A DNA stretch of 64,000 nucleotides from Verrucosispora sioxanthis (GTDB lineage Bacteria > Actinomycetota > Actinomycetes > Mycobacteriales > Micromonosporaceae): contig NZ_SAIY01000001.1 in the NCBI RefSeq assembly GCF_010560025.1, positions 310,001 through 374,000 on the forward strand. The letters are read 5' to 3'. The notes under the pieces are model-generated. The model was given only the letters and a program-made list of their open reading frames with translations. It searched no databases and was not told where the DNA came from. This document shows positions 52,072 through 60,637 of this stretch, in pieces; the stretch's first letter is position 1, and each line of letters starts with the position of its first letter. The position numbers and the translations under genes were made by a program.

Positions 52072-53340
52072 ATGGGGATGCCGATGTCCGCGTTGCGTCG
52101 TACCGCCGCCGCGATGGCCCTGGCCGTCACCGCGGCGACTCTCTCCACCGCCGTCGCGGTCCCCACCGCCTCGGCCGCCCCACCCACCGCGGCGGTGGCC
52201 CTCGGCGACAGCTTCATCAGCGGCGAGGGCGCCGGCTCCTACCAGCCGGTGGTCGACGTGACCGGCGTGGCGCGGAGCTTCCCGGGGTGGACAGCGCCCA
52301 ACAGCAATGCCTTCTTCTGCCACCGCTCGGCCAACGCCTCGCTGCACAAGGCGACGCTGCCCGGCATCCAGGACCGGTTCAACCTGGCCTGCTCCGGTGG
52401 CCAGCCGCACGACATCGCCGCCGCCTCGTCGGCCCGAACGAGCGGCCGGCAGGTCGCCGCCCAGCTCGACCAGCTCCGCGCGGTCGCCCAGACCCATGAC
52501 ATCGACCTGGTGCTGATCGGGCTCGGCTCGAACAACAGCTCGTTCACCTTCGGCGGGGTGGCCGAGAAGTGCGCCAACCGGTTCATCGCCGACGCCTGGA
52601 CCGGCTGGTGGGAGTTCTGGGCGTACCTGAACGGCCCGGTGGAGCAGAAGCCGTGCAGCGACGCCGACCTGGCCACCGCCGCTCAGATCACCGCCGCGAC
52701 CGCGGAGACCACCGCGGCCGTACGCCAGATCCTGACCACCCTGCGCGAGGTGGACGCCGACGGTCAGCACCGGGTGGTGCTGCAGGACTACACCAACCCG
52801 CTGCCGCTGGACCTGGCCCCCACCTACCACTCCGAGGACAACCGGGACGACACCCGGGACAAGTTCCGCGCGCTGGGTGCCGAGCGGTACGCGGCCGGCT
52901 GCCCGATCCACCGGGCCAGCCTCCCGCCCGGTCACCGGTTCTCGCAGGGCCTCGGGACCATCGTGCGGTCCACCCGGGACACCCTGGCCGCCGAGTTCGC
53001 CGGTGCCGACCTGGTCTACCTCAACGTGCAGCGCGCCTTCGACGGCGCCCGGCTCTGCGAGAACACGAACAGCCCGACCGGCACCCTGGCCACCCCGATC
53101 CGGTTGATGGACAACCCGCCGAACGGGACCTTCGTGACCAGCCTCTCCGGCAAGGACAAGATCGCCATCCAGCGGATCGCCAACACCTGCGTGAGCTACT
53201 TCCAGACCTGCCAGGAGTCGTGGCACCCGAACGCCGCCGGGCACCAGGTGCTGGGGCAGTGCCTGTCCGGCGCGGCCAGCACCGCGGCCCGCTCGGTGGC
53301 CTGCGTACGCTCCGCGAACGGCACGATCGGCGTTTCCTGA
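52072..53340 (+). CDS. secreted SGNH/GDSL hydrolase
   Basis: The 422-residue product has a Sec signal peptide (RTAAAMALAVTAATLSTAVA, ending near ASA 35). Block I is VALGDSFISGEGAG with the nucleophile Ser; LIGLGSNNSSF is block III; and SWHPNAAGH gives the catalytic Asp-x-x-His equivalent. Several Cys pairs suggest disulfides. It resembles extracellular lipases or esterases of streptomycetes. Three in-frame ATGs (52072, 52078, 52084) could start it; GATGGGGA best suits the last. The enzyme acts outside the cell; its natural ester is unknown. Confidence 0.88.
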   Translation: MGMPMSALRRTAAAMALAVTAATLSTAVAVPTASAAPPTAAVALGDSFISGEGAGSYQPVVDVTGVARSFPGWTAPNSNAFFCHRSANASLHKATLPGIQDRFNLACSGGQPHDIAAASSARTSGRQVAAQLDQLRAVAQTHDIDLVLIGLGSNNSSFTFGGVAEKCANRFIADAWTGWWEFWAYLNGPVEQKPCSDADLATAAQITAATAETTAAVRQILTTLREVDADGQHRVVLQDYTNPLPLDLAPTYHSEDNRDDTRDKFRALGAERYAAGCPIHRASLPPGHRFSQGLGTIVRSTRDTLAAEFAGADLVYLNVQRAFDGARLCENTNSPTGTLATPIRLMDNPPNGTFVTSLSGKDKIAIQRIANTCVSYFQTCQESWHPNAAGHQVLGQCLSGAASTAARSVACVRSANGTIGVS

Positions 53341-53360
53341 CCGCCCCGAGTCGGGCAGTG

Positions 53361-53396
53361 GGGTGCCCCGGAGTCCGGCCGGACTCCGGGGCACCC
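53361..53396 (+). terminator. palindromic terminator
   Basis: GGGTGCCCCGGAGTCCGG is followed directly by its exact complement, 20 bases past the hydrolase stop. Confidence 0.85.
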
Positions 53397-53457
53397 GTCG
53401 CCGCGGTGCGATCCCGGCGGGGGTGGCCCCCCGCCACAACCTACCCGCCGGTAACCT

Positions 53458-54318
53458 GTGGTCGTGAACGCGACGGAGTATCAGCAGGAGTTCGTCCAGG
53501 TCGACGATGCCCGGCTCGGCATCCAGGTCTACCCGGAGCCCGTCGGGGTGGCCGATGCTCCGGTGGTGCTGATCTCTCCGGCGATGGGGGTCCGGGCCCG
53601 CTACTACCGACCGTTCGCCGCCGCGCTGCGCGCCGCCGGGCTCGCCGTGGTCGTGGCGGACCTGCGCGGCACCGGCGAGAGCACTCCCCGGCCGAGCCGG
53701 ACCTGCCGGTACGGCTACGCCGAACTGGCCGCCGACATCGGGGCGGTACGGACGGCGCTCAAGCCCCGGCTCGACGGCCGGCGGACGGTGTTGCTGGGAC
53801 ACTCCCTCGGTGGCCAGGCCGCCGTGCTGCACCTGGCCCTGCACGGCGAGCACGAGGTGGACGGGCTGGCCCTGATCGCGGTCGGCATCCCCTACTGGCG
53901 TGACTTCTCCGGCCCCCGACGGTACGGGGTACTGCCGTACACCCAGGGCATCGCGGCCACCGCCCGGATGCTCGGCGTCTGGCCCGGTTGGGGCTTCGGT
54001 GGTCGGCAGGCACGCGGGGTGATCCGCGACTGGGCGCACACCGCACGCACCGGACGCTTTCCCGAGCTGGACGGGGTGGACACGGAGGCGGCGGTGCGCC
54101 GGATCCGCACCCCGGTGCTGGCGATCAGCGTCGACGGCGACCAGTACACCCCGCATCCCACGCTGGACCGGCTCTGCGCCAAGCTCACCGCAGCTCCCGT
54201 CGAGCGTGAACGCTACGGCGCGCCGGGCACCGACCTGGACCACTTCACCTGGGTACGCGCCGCCGGACCGCTGGCCGCGCGGGTGGCCGACTTCGTCACC
54301 ACCCTGCCCGCCCGCTGA
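53458..54318 (+). CDS. alpha/beta hydrolase (serine aminopeptidase-like)
   Basis: The 286-residue cytoplasmic alpha/beta hydrolase has PVVLISPAMGVRARYYRPFA, an oxyanion and nucleophile elbow LLGHSLGGQAAVLHL (Ser near 112), an acid in LAISVDGDQYTP and His in DLDHFTWVR. The sequence DLRGTGESTPRPSRT resembles the YheT/lysophospholipase group. The start is GTG at 53458 or 53464. It is a single gene after a terminator; the substrate cannot be predicted. Confidence 0.88.
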   Translation: MVVNATEYQQEFVQVDDARLGIQVYPEPVGVADAPVVLISPAMGVRARYYRPFAAALRAAGLAVVVADLRGTGESTPRPSRTCRYGYAELAADIGAVRTALKPRLDGRRTVLLGHSLGGQAAVLHLALHGEHEVDGLALIAVGIPYWRDFSGPRRYGVLPYTQGIAATARMLGVWPGWGFGGRQARGVIRDWAHTARTGRFPELDGVDTEAAVRRIRTPVLAISVDGDQYTPHPTLDRLCAKLTAAPVERERYGAPGTDLDHFTWVRAAGPLAARVADFVTTLPAR

Positions 54319-54352
54319 CCCGCACGGCGGCGGCCGGGACGCCCGACAGCGG

Positions 54353-54885
54353 TCAGGCCGACGGGCTGGCCGAACGGCGCCGGCGAAGCCGGAACAGCAG
54401 CCGGGCCACGGTCATCGGCAGCAGGTGCAGCACCACCACCAGCGCAGCCGTCAGCATCGCGTACTGGCCCACGGAGAGCCCGGCCAGGGCCAGCACCAGC
54501 CCGGCGCAGGCCGTGACCTGCCAGTCTGGCCTGCGATCCGTAAGGTGATCTGTCGGGCGATTGGGTCCACCTCGGCCTCGGTGGATCGTCGCAGCGCCGC
54601 GCCGGCCGCCGCCGCGATCATGGTCAGGCCGGCGAACTGCAAGGCCCAGAGGGCGACCCGGCCGACACCGGCCTCGTCGGTCGCCGCCGGCGCGACGAGG
54701 GTGGCCAGCGCGAACACGACGAAGGTCGGTGGCCAGGTGAGGACGAAGGCGGCCAGCACCGCCAGCGCGACCCTGCTCGGCAGGCTCGGCTCCGGGGTGA
54801 CCTCCTGCCGGATACGGGCGGCCACCTCGTCGGGTGCCCACACCAGCTTGCCGTCGGTGCCCGCTTCTGGTGCCGGTTGTGCCAT
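54353..54885 (-). CDS. four-TM membrane protein, one apparent frameshift
   Basis: The N-terminal frame (start 54885) gives MAQPAPEAGTDGKLVWAPDE, then TM segments (VALAVLAAFVLTWPPTFVVF, VALWALQFAGLTMIAAAAGA), and reads to ITLRIAG near 54530. The next frame continues DWQVTACAGLVLALAGLSVG, LTAALVVVLHLLPMTVARLL and ends RRRRSASPSA at 54353. One extra C near 54528 joins them into about 177 residues. No family is recognised. It stands alone between a hydrolase and a sigma factor gene. Confidence 0.6.
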
Positions 54886-55099
54886 GCGGCGAGCCTAGTG
54901 GGATCGGTCAATGCGCTCGGGTGCGGCGTATCCCGTCGGCCGACCACCACCGCACGGCGACGTGACCTGCCTCACCAGGCGGCACAGCGGTGGGCATTAC
55001 GGTGTCTTGCGGCCGGAGCCAGACCCACGGGGCGCCATGATCCCCGGTGCTCGTCATCGACGGCGGGTACGCCGGGGTCCGGAAGGAGAGGTCGAGACA

Positions 55100-55996
55100 G
55101 TGAGTGAGCGCATCACCGACCCGGCGACCACCACCTTCGTCGCCCACCGCAACCTGCTGTTCACCGTCGCGTACGAACTGCTCGGCTCGGCCGCCGACGC
55201 CGAGGACGTCCTTCAGGAGACCTGGCTGCGCTGGGTCGACGTCGACCTGGATCGGGTCCGCGACCAGCGTGCCTACCTGGTCCGGATCACCACCCGGCAG
55301 GCGCTCAACCGGCTGCGCACGTTGCGTCGCCGCAGGGAGTCCTATGTCGGCTCGTGGTTGCCCGAGCCCTTGCTCACCGCACCGGACGTGGCCGAGGACG
55401 TCGAACTCGCCGAGAGCGTCTCGATGGCTCTGATGCTCGTCCTCGAGACGCTGTCACCGACCGAACGGGCCGTGTTCGTGCTCCGCGACGCGTTCGAGGT
55501 CAGCTACGACGAGATCGCCGCAGCGATCGGGCGCAGCCCCGCAGCGGTGCGACAGATCGCGCACCGGGCCCGCCAGCATGTCACCACCCGCCGCCCCCGC
55601 GACGTGGTCTCTGCCGGCGAGACCCGGGCGGCGCTGGAGTCGTTCCGGCGCGCGGTCGAGACCGGCGACCTCCAGGCCCTGCTCGACGTGCTCGCTCCCG
55701 AGGTCGTCCTGGTCGCCGACGGCGGCGGCGTGCGGCAGGCCGTGCCGAACCCGGTCGTCGGCGCGGACAAGGTGGCCCGCATGATCCTCGGCGGTCTCCG
55801 CCGGGCGCCGGGCCGGCTGACCGCGACCGTGACGGCGCTCAACGGCAGCCCGGCCCTCGTCGTACACCTCGATGGTGATCTCGACGGCGTGCTGGCCGTC
55901 CGGGTCGGTGAGGCGGGCATCGGTGGCCTCTACTACGTCCGCAACCCGGCGAAGCTGACCCGGGTCGGCTCCGAGACCCGACTCGTCCGCCGCTGA
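55100..55996 (+). CDS. ECF sigma factor, SigJ-like with SnoaL-type C-terminal domain
   Basis: The product is 298 residues from the GTG at 55100, behind GGAGAGG. Region 2 is FVAHRNLLFTVAYELLGSAADAEDVLQETWLRW. Region 4 includes LSPTERAVFVLRDAFEVSYDEIAAAIGRSPAAVRQIAHRARQ-type helices at about 115-165. The remaining part (about 178-295) is a SnoaL/NTF2-like domain (LESFRRAVETGDLQALLDVL), characteristic of the ECF41/SigJ group, where it modulates sigma activity in place of a classical anti-sigma factor. Targets are probably nearby redox genes; none is proven. Confidence 0.92.
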   Translation: MSERITDPATTTFVAHRNLLFTVAYELLGSAADAEDVLQETWLRWVDVDLDRVRDQRAYLVRITTRQALNRLRTLRRRRESYVGSWLPEPLLTAPDVAEDVELAESVSMALMLVLETLSPTERAVFVLRDAFEVSYDEIAAAIGRSPAAVRQIAHRARQHVTTRRPRDVVSAGETRAALESFRRAVETGDLQALLDVLAPEVVLVADGGGVRQAVPNPVVGADKVARMILGGLRRAPGRLTATVTALNGSPALVVHLDGDLDGVLAVRVGEAGIGGLYYVRNPAKLTRVGSETRLVRR

Positions 55997-56093
55997 ACGC
56001 CGGGATCATCGCGGCGGGTGTCCCCAGGTCACCGCGATTAGCCCGGCCGAAGGCGGGTAAGCCGCTGCGCCCGACACGGTGGAAGGGGACCAG

Positions 56094-56732
56094 ATGTCTG
56101 ACAGCCACACCGCACTACGTTCCATGCACGACCTGGGCCTGGCGGCCTGGTTCGGCGGCAGCCTGATGGGTGCCTTCGGCGTGAACGGTGCCGCAGCCCG
56201 GATCGGCGACTCGACCCAACGACTCTCGGTGGCTTCGACCGGTTGGAACCGGTGGACGCCGGTCAACGCGGCGGCCATCGGCGCTCACCTCGCCGGCGCG
56301 GTCGGCGAACTGGTGACCGAGAGCCCGCGCATGGCCGCCCAGGCCGGGGTCGGCCGGGCCAGCACCGTGAAGACCGCGCTGACCGTCGGCGCCCTGGCGG
56401 TGACCGGGTACAGCCGGTTGCTCGGCATGCGACTGGCCAAGGCCGGCCAGGCGTCGGTCGAGGGGGTGACCGAGCCGAACGGACAGACCCCGGCGAACGT
56501 GGCCTCCTGCCAACGCCAGATGAAGGCGCTGCAATGGGCGATCCCGGCGCTGACCGGCGCCCTGATCGTGGTCACCGCCTACATGGGTGAGCAGCAGAAG
56601 CCCGGGCAGGTCCTGCGCGGCATGCTCGGCCGCGTGGGTGGCCTCGGGCACTCGTCGAAGACGATGGGCAAGGGCGCCGGCGGGATGGCGGCGGCCAAGG
56701 CGATCCGGCAGATGGCGATGTCCGGCCGCTGA
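56094..56732 (+). CDS. hypothetical membrane-associated protein
   Basis: The 212-residue product starts at 56094, behind GGAAGGGG. It has a conserved-looking MHDLGLAAWFGGSLMGAFGVN opening (about 10-30), further hydrophobic stretches (VNAAAIGAHLAGAVGEL, TALTVGALAVTGYSRLLGM, WAIPALTGALIVVTAYM), and a basic C-terminus rich in Gly and Lys. This layout is common in actinobacterial hypothetical proteins with about four membrane spans. No catalytic motif is visible. It follows the SigJ-like gene by 97 bp and could be in its regulon. Confidence 0.72.
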   Translation: MSDSHTALRSMHDLGLAAWFGGSLMGAFGVNGAAARIGDSTQRLSVASTGWNRWTPVNAAAIGAHLAGAVGELVTESPRMAAQAGVGRASTVKTALTVGALAVTGYSRLLGMRLAKAGQASVEGVTEPNGQTPANVASCQRQMKALQWAIPALTGALIVVTAYMGEQQKPGQVLRGMLGRVGGLGHSSKTMGKGAGGMAAAKAIRQMAMSGR

Positions 56733-56818
56733 CGGCGGCGGCATCACCGCCAGTGCACCCATGTGCCGGCGTCGGTATCGGGTAGACCGGCGGCCGCGCA
56801 CCGATCAGCGAGGTGGCC

Positions 56819-57205
56819 ATGACGGACCGGGACAGGCAGGACCGGGCACCCGAGGGTGTCTCCCCCTGGGGGACCACCGACGGCTTCGACGGGGATCCGC
56901 CGTGGGGTGCCGGCGCGGACTCCCCGATGGATGAGGGCAGCGAGGAGACCGCCGTGCCGGAGGGACGACGCGGTGAACGACGCGCGGCCGGCACTTCCGC
57001 CGGTGATCCGACGGACCGGCCCGCCGGGCGGCACGGGTTCGGCTCGGTGGAGCCGACCCGTACCCCGGCGGCCGGGCCCGGGGCACCACCGGACCCGGCG
57101 CCCTCGCGGCGCAGCTTCCCGGACGACTCGGCCGGTGGGGACCTGCCGGACAACGCGCTGGAGGAGGCGACCGGGATGCACCCGGAGGGCACCTGGCGCG
57201 GGTGA
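56819..57205 (+). CDS. small disordered hypothetical protein
   Basis: The 128-residue product is very hydrophilic, rich in Gly, Pro, Asp and Arg, with no predicted fold (DRDRQDRAPEGVSPWGTTDG, PNNALEEATGMHPEG-like C-terminus). The ATG at 56819 has AGG about six bases upstream. Codon use in this frame is typical for the genome, which supports it being real. It converges on the DUF72 gene with 19 bp between stops. Function is unknown. Confidence 0.5.
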   Translation: MTDRDRQDRAPEGVSPWGTTDGFDGDPPWGAGADSPMDEGSEETAVPEGRRGERRAAGTSAGDPTDRPAGRHGFGSVEPTRTPAAGPGAPPDPAPSRRSFPDDSAGGDLPDNALEEATGMHPEGTWRG

Positions 57206-57224
57206 GCGCCACCGTGCCGTCCAC

Positions 57225-58118
57225 TCAGGACGGTACGGCCCGCCGGTCGGCCCCGTCGAGCAGACCGACCAGCCGCTCCGCGTCGCGTTGGGCCTGACCC
57301 GCGCAGCAGTTGTTGAACAGCACGTGCAGCTCGTCGGCCTGCCCGGCGAGATCGATCAGCAGCTCGGACCAGCGGCGCAGTTCCTCGTCGCCGTAGGCGT
57401 ACCGGAACCGGTCCTCCTTGTCGCCGCTGGTCCAGGCGCTGCTGTGGCCGTGGAACCGGATCATCGCCAGGTCGGCGGTGGCGACCGGGATCGGCGGCAC
57501 CGAGTCCGGATGTCCCTGCGGCATGTCCACGCAGCAGAAGGTCAGTCGCTGCTCGCGCAGGAAGGCCAGCGTCTCCAGCGCCGCCGCCCCGTCGAACCAG
57601 GAGGCGTGCCGCAGCTCGACGGCGACCCGCCACGGTCGGCACCGCGACGCCAGCTCCGCGATCCGTCGGCGGGCCGCCTCGCCGCGGGCCAGCCACGGCG
57701 GGAACTGCAACAGCACCGCGCCGAGCCGGTCGGCCGCCGCGATCGGCGCCAGCGCCGCCCGGAACCGGTTCCACAACTCGTCGTACGCGGCCGTCGGCAG
57801 GTCACGTCGGCGGATCCGGGCCGGACCGCCGCCCGGACGGAGGTCGGCGGGCAGGGTGGCCACCGGGGTCGGGTGACCGGTGAAGAGACTGAACGCCTTG
57901 ACGTTGAAGGTGAACCCGTCGGGCGTGGCGTCGACCCAGCCCTGCGTGGTCTCCGGTGCGGGCACCGCGTAGTACGACGTGTCCACCTCGACCAGCCCGA
58001 ACCGGTCGGCGTAGTGGCGCAGTCGGCCGGCCGGTGTGTTGGCCTGGCGCGGGTACCAGCCGGAACGGACGAGCGTCCGGTCCGCCCACGAGGACGTGCC
58101 CACCTTGATGACACCCAT
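57225..58118 (-). CDS. DUF72 domain protein
   Basis: The 297-residue TIM-barrel-like protein begins MGVIKVGTSSWADRTLVRSG, the usual DUF72 start, and continues YYAVPAPETTQGWVDATPDG, LLQFPPWLARG, VELRHASWF, MIRFHGHS and LFNNCCAGQAQRDAERL. Earlier in-frame starts (58148, 58340) would add non-conserved residues. The biochemical role of DUF72 is not settled. It is divergent from the Pr6Pr-type membrane protein with an 82-bp gap; no clear ribosome site is seen, so the transcript may be leaderless. Confidence 0.92.
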   Translation of the reverse strand: MGVIKVGTSSWADRTLVRSGWYPRQANTPAGRLRHYADRFGLVEVDTSYYAVPAPETTQGWVDATPDGFTFNVKAFSLFTGHPTPVATLPADLRPGGGPARIRRRDLPTAAYDELWNRFRAALAPIAAADRLGAVLLQFPPWLARGEAARRRIAELASRCRPWRVAVELRHASWFDGAAALETLAFLREQRLTFCCVDMPQGHPDSVPPIPVATADLAMIRFHGHSSAWTSGDKEDRFRYAYGDEELRRWSELLIDLAGQADELHVLFNNCCAGQAQRDAERLVGLLDGADRRAVPS

Positions 58119-58200
58119 GTAGTTCAGTGGACCGCCGAACGGGCCCATCGGCAACCGCTGGGCGGTGACCGCCGGGCCGACCCGTTGGTAACGTGCCGCG

Positions 58201-58938
58201 ATGACTCTGCGGCGTCGATCCGCGGCGGTGGTGGTGCTCCGCCTGGCGATCGTGACAGGTGTGCTGGCCGGCGTGGTGCTCACCGCGCTCGGCCCGGCCA
58301 CGGTGACCGGGCTGCTGCCGTACTTCACCATCCAGAGCAACCTCGCGGTGGGCCTGGTCGCCGGGTACGCGGTCTGGCGGGGCCGGCCGGATCCGTCGGA
58401 CGTGCTCGCCGCCGCGGTGACCCTCTACATCACCATCACCGCCGTGGTGTACCACGTGGTGCTGGCCAATCCGGCCAGCCCGTTCGCCATGCCGCAACCG
58501 GACCGGGCGCTCGGTGAGGCGTTCGGTAACCAACTCCTGCACACCGTGGTGCCGTTGCTCGCCGTCGCCGACTGGGCGGTGCTTCGCCGGCACGGGCGGC
58601 TGCGCCTGCGGCACGCGCTGTGGTGGTTGGCGTTCCCGCTGGGTTACCTGGGTTTCGCCCTGGTACGCGGGCTGGTGGTGCACCGCTACCCGTACCCCTT
58701 CCTGGACGCGGGCGAGCTCGGCTACGCCGGGGTGGGCATCGTCTCGGCCTGCCTCGCCGTGGTGTTCTGGCTGCTCGGCCTGCTGCTCGTCGGCATCGAC
58801 CGGACGCTGACCCGGCTCCGGCCGGCATCCGTGCCGGCCGACCCGGACCCGGTGCCGGCGGCCCGACCCGCCCCTGCCGGGTCGGCACCGCCCGACACTG
58901 CGACCCCACCGGAGGAGCAGGCGGCGGAGGTGGTTTGA
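58201..58938 (+). CDS. Pr6Pr-family membrane protein
   Basis: The 245-residue integral membrane protein has six or seven spans, with LPYFTIQSNLAVGLVAGYAVW, LYITITAVVYHVVLANP, NQLLHTVVPLLAVADW, ALWWLAFPLGYLGFALVRG and YPYPFLD, typical of the Pr6Pr/FAR-17a-AIG1-like group. The last 45 residues are a Pro/Ala-rich cytoplasmic tail. Members are poorly characterised; conserved Thr and His residues in the membrane suggest a hydrolase-like site. Single gene. Confidence 0.88.
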   Translation: MTLRRRSAAVVVLRLAIVTGVLAGVVLTALGPATVTGLLPYFTIQSNLAVGLVAGYAVWRGRPDPSDVLAAAVTLYITITAVVYHVVLANPASPFAMPQPDRALGEAFGNQLLHTVVPLLAVADWAVLRRHGRLRLRHALWWLAFPLGYLGFALVRGLVVHRYPYPFLDAGELGYAGVGIVSACLAVVFWLLGLLLVGIDRTLTRLRPASVPADPDPVPAARPAPAGSAPPDTATPPEEQAAEVV

Positions 58939-58991
58939 GTCGGCATCCGTCGGGGAGCCTCGGGCAGGGGTAACGGCGACGGGAGACAGGG

Positions 58992-60038
58992 ATGCGTGCA
59001 CTGCGGCTGCCCGCCTGGAAGACCGAGCCGGAACTGGTCGAGGTCGACCAACCGACACCCGGCCCGGGCCAGGTGGTGGTGCGGATCGGGGCCGCCGGTG
59101 CCTGCCATTCCGACCTGCACCTGATGCACGACTTCGAGGCCGGCGGCCTGCCCTGGAATCCGCCGTTCACGCTCGGCCACGAGAACGCGGGCTGGGTGCA
59201 CCGGCTCGGCGCCGGGGTGACCGGCCTGGAGGTGGGCCAGCCGGTGGCGGTCTACGGCCCGTGGGGCTGCGGTCGCTGCGCCCGCTGCCGGGTCGGTGTC
59301 GACAACTACTGCGAGAACCCGGCCGCGGCGCCGGTGCCGGGCGGTGGTGGTGGCCTCGGCCTGGACGGCGGGATGGCCGAGTACGAGCTGGTGCCGGACG
59401 CCCGGCACGTGCTGCCGCTGCCGGACGGGCTCGATCCGGTCGACGCCGCGCCACTGACCGACGCGGGGCTGACCCCGTACCACGCGATCCGCCGGTCGTG
59501 GCCGAAGCTGCCACCGGGCAGCACCGCGGTGGTGATCGGCGTCGGTGGGCTCGGGCACGTCGGGGTGCAGATCCTCAAGGCGACCACCGCCGCCCGGGTC
59601 GTCGCGGTGGACACCCGGGAGGAGGCGCTGCGGCTCGCCGAGGAGTGCGGTGCCGACCTGACGATGCGCTCGGCCGAAGGCACCGCCGAGGAGATCCGCC
59701 GGGTCACCGGCGGCCGGGGCGCCGACGTGGTGCTCGATTTCGTCGGCGCCGACGCCACGCTCAGGCTGGGCGTCGCCGCCGCCCGGACCGTGGGCGACCT
59801 GACCATCGTGGGGCTCGGCGGCGGCTCGCTGTCGGTCGGCTTCTTCTCCGTGCCGTACGAGGTCAGCATCCAGACCACCTACTGGGGCAGCCGTCCGGAG
59901 CTGCTCGAGGTGCTCGACCTGGGTGCGCGCGGACTGGTACGACCGAAGACCACCACGTTCGGGCTGGACGAGGCGATGCGCGCGTACCGGATGATGCAGG
60001 ACGGCAGTCTGGAAGGTCGGGCCGTGATCGTGCCGTGA
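58992..60038 (+). CDS. zinc-dependent NAD(P) alcohol dehydrogenase
   Basis: This 348-residue medium-chain dehydrogenase has catalytic zinc ligands in GACHSDLHLM and GHENAGWV, and structural zinc ligands in CGRCARCRVGVDNYC. The nucleotide fold is GVGGLGHVGVQILKA with the following acidic VVAVDTRE, which favours NAD over NADP. It oxidises or reduces an alcohol/aldehyde; the substrate is not determined. GGGAGACAGG precedes the ATG. The next gene follows on the same strand after 34 bp. Confidence 0.93.
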   Translation: MRALRLPAWKTEPELVEVDQPTPGPGQVVVRIGAAGACHSDLHLMHDFEAGGLPWNPPFTLGHENAGWVHRLGAGVTGLEVGQPVAVYGPWGCGRCARCRVGVDNYCENPAAAPVPGGGGGLGLDGGMAEYELVPDARHVLPLPDGLDPVDAAPLTDAGLTPYHAIRRSWPKLPPGSTAVVIGVGGLGHVGVQILKATTAARVVAVDTREEALRLAEECGADLTMRSAEGTAEEIRRVTGGRGADVVLDFVGADATLRLGVAAARTVGDLTIVGLGGGSLSVGFFSVPYEVSIQTTYWGSRPELLEVLDLGARGLVRPKTTTFGLDEAMRAYRMMQDGSLEGRAVIVP

Positions 60039-60072
60039 GTCGCCCGACGACGCGCCCCTCTACAGTGATCAT

Positions 60073-60588
60073 GTGGTCGCCGCGTTGGAGCTGTACCTGG
60101 ACCCCGTCGCCACCCGGCGGATCCGCGTGCTGTGGGACGCCCTGGAGGCCGAGGGGGTGCAGAGCATGCGCTCCCTGCTGGCGCAGCGGCACCGGCCACA
60201 CGTCTCGCTCGCGGTCGCGCCGCGCTTCGACCCGGAGCAGGTCACGGCGGCGCTCGCCGGCACCACGGTGGCGGCACCGCTGCGATTGTCGTTCCAGCAT
60301 GCCGGCCAGTTCGTCGGTCGGGTGCTCTGGTTGGGCCCGGTACCCACCCCGGAGCTGCTGGCGCACCACCGACGGGTGCACGACCTGCTCGTCGCCGGCG
60401 GGGTGCCGCTGGTGGAGCACTACCGGCCCGGCCGGTGGGTCCCCCACTGCACCCTGTCCATGCGGGTCCCCAACGCGCTGATGGCCCCCGCCGTCCGCCG
60501 CTGCCTCGAGGTCCTACCGCTGGAGGCCACGGTCGTCGCAGCCGCCCTCACCGACCACGCCCGCAACATCTCCCACCCCCTCCCCTGA
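60073..60588 (+). CDS. 2'-5' RNA ligase superfamily (2H phosphoesterase) protein
   Basis: The 171-residue product contains the two His motifs of the 2H superfamily: RPHVSLAV (near residue 43) and VPHCTLSMRV (near residue 122), in the H-x-[TS] form. The spacing and size fit the LigT/CPDase fold that acts on cyclic phosphates or RNA ends. The start is GTG at 60073. It may be co-transcribed with the dehydrogenase 34 bp upstream, though no functional link is evident. Confidence 0.85.
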   Translation: MVAALELYLDPVATRRIRVLWDALEAEGVQSMRSLLAQRHRPHVSLAVAPRFDPEQVTAALAGTTVAAPLRLSFQHAGQFVGRVLWLGPVPTPELLAHHRRVHDLLVAGGVPLVEHYRPGRWVPHCTLSMRVPNALMAPAVRRCLEVLPLEATVVAAALTDHARNISHPLP

Positions 60589-60637
60589 CAGACCGCTCCC
60601 ACCCCTGGGGCGGCGGGTGGGGTGGGGTCGATGAGGG

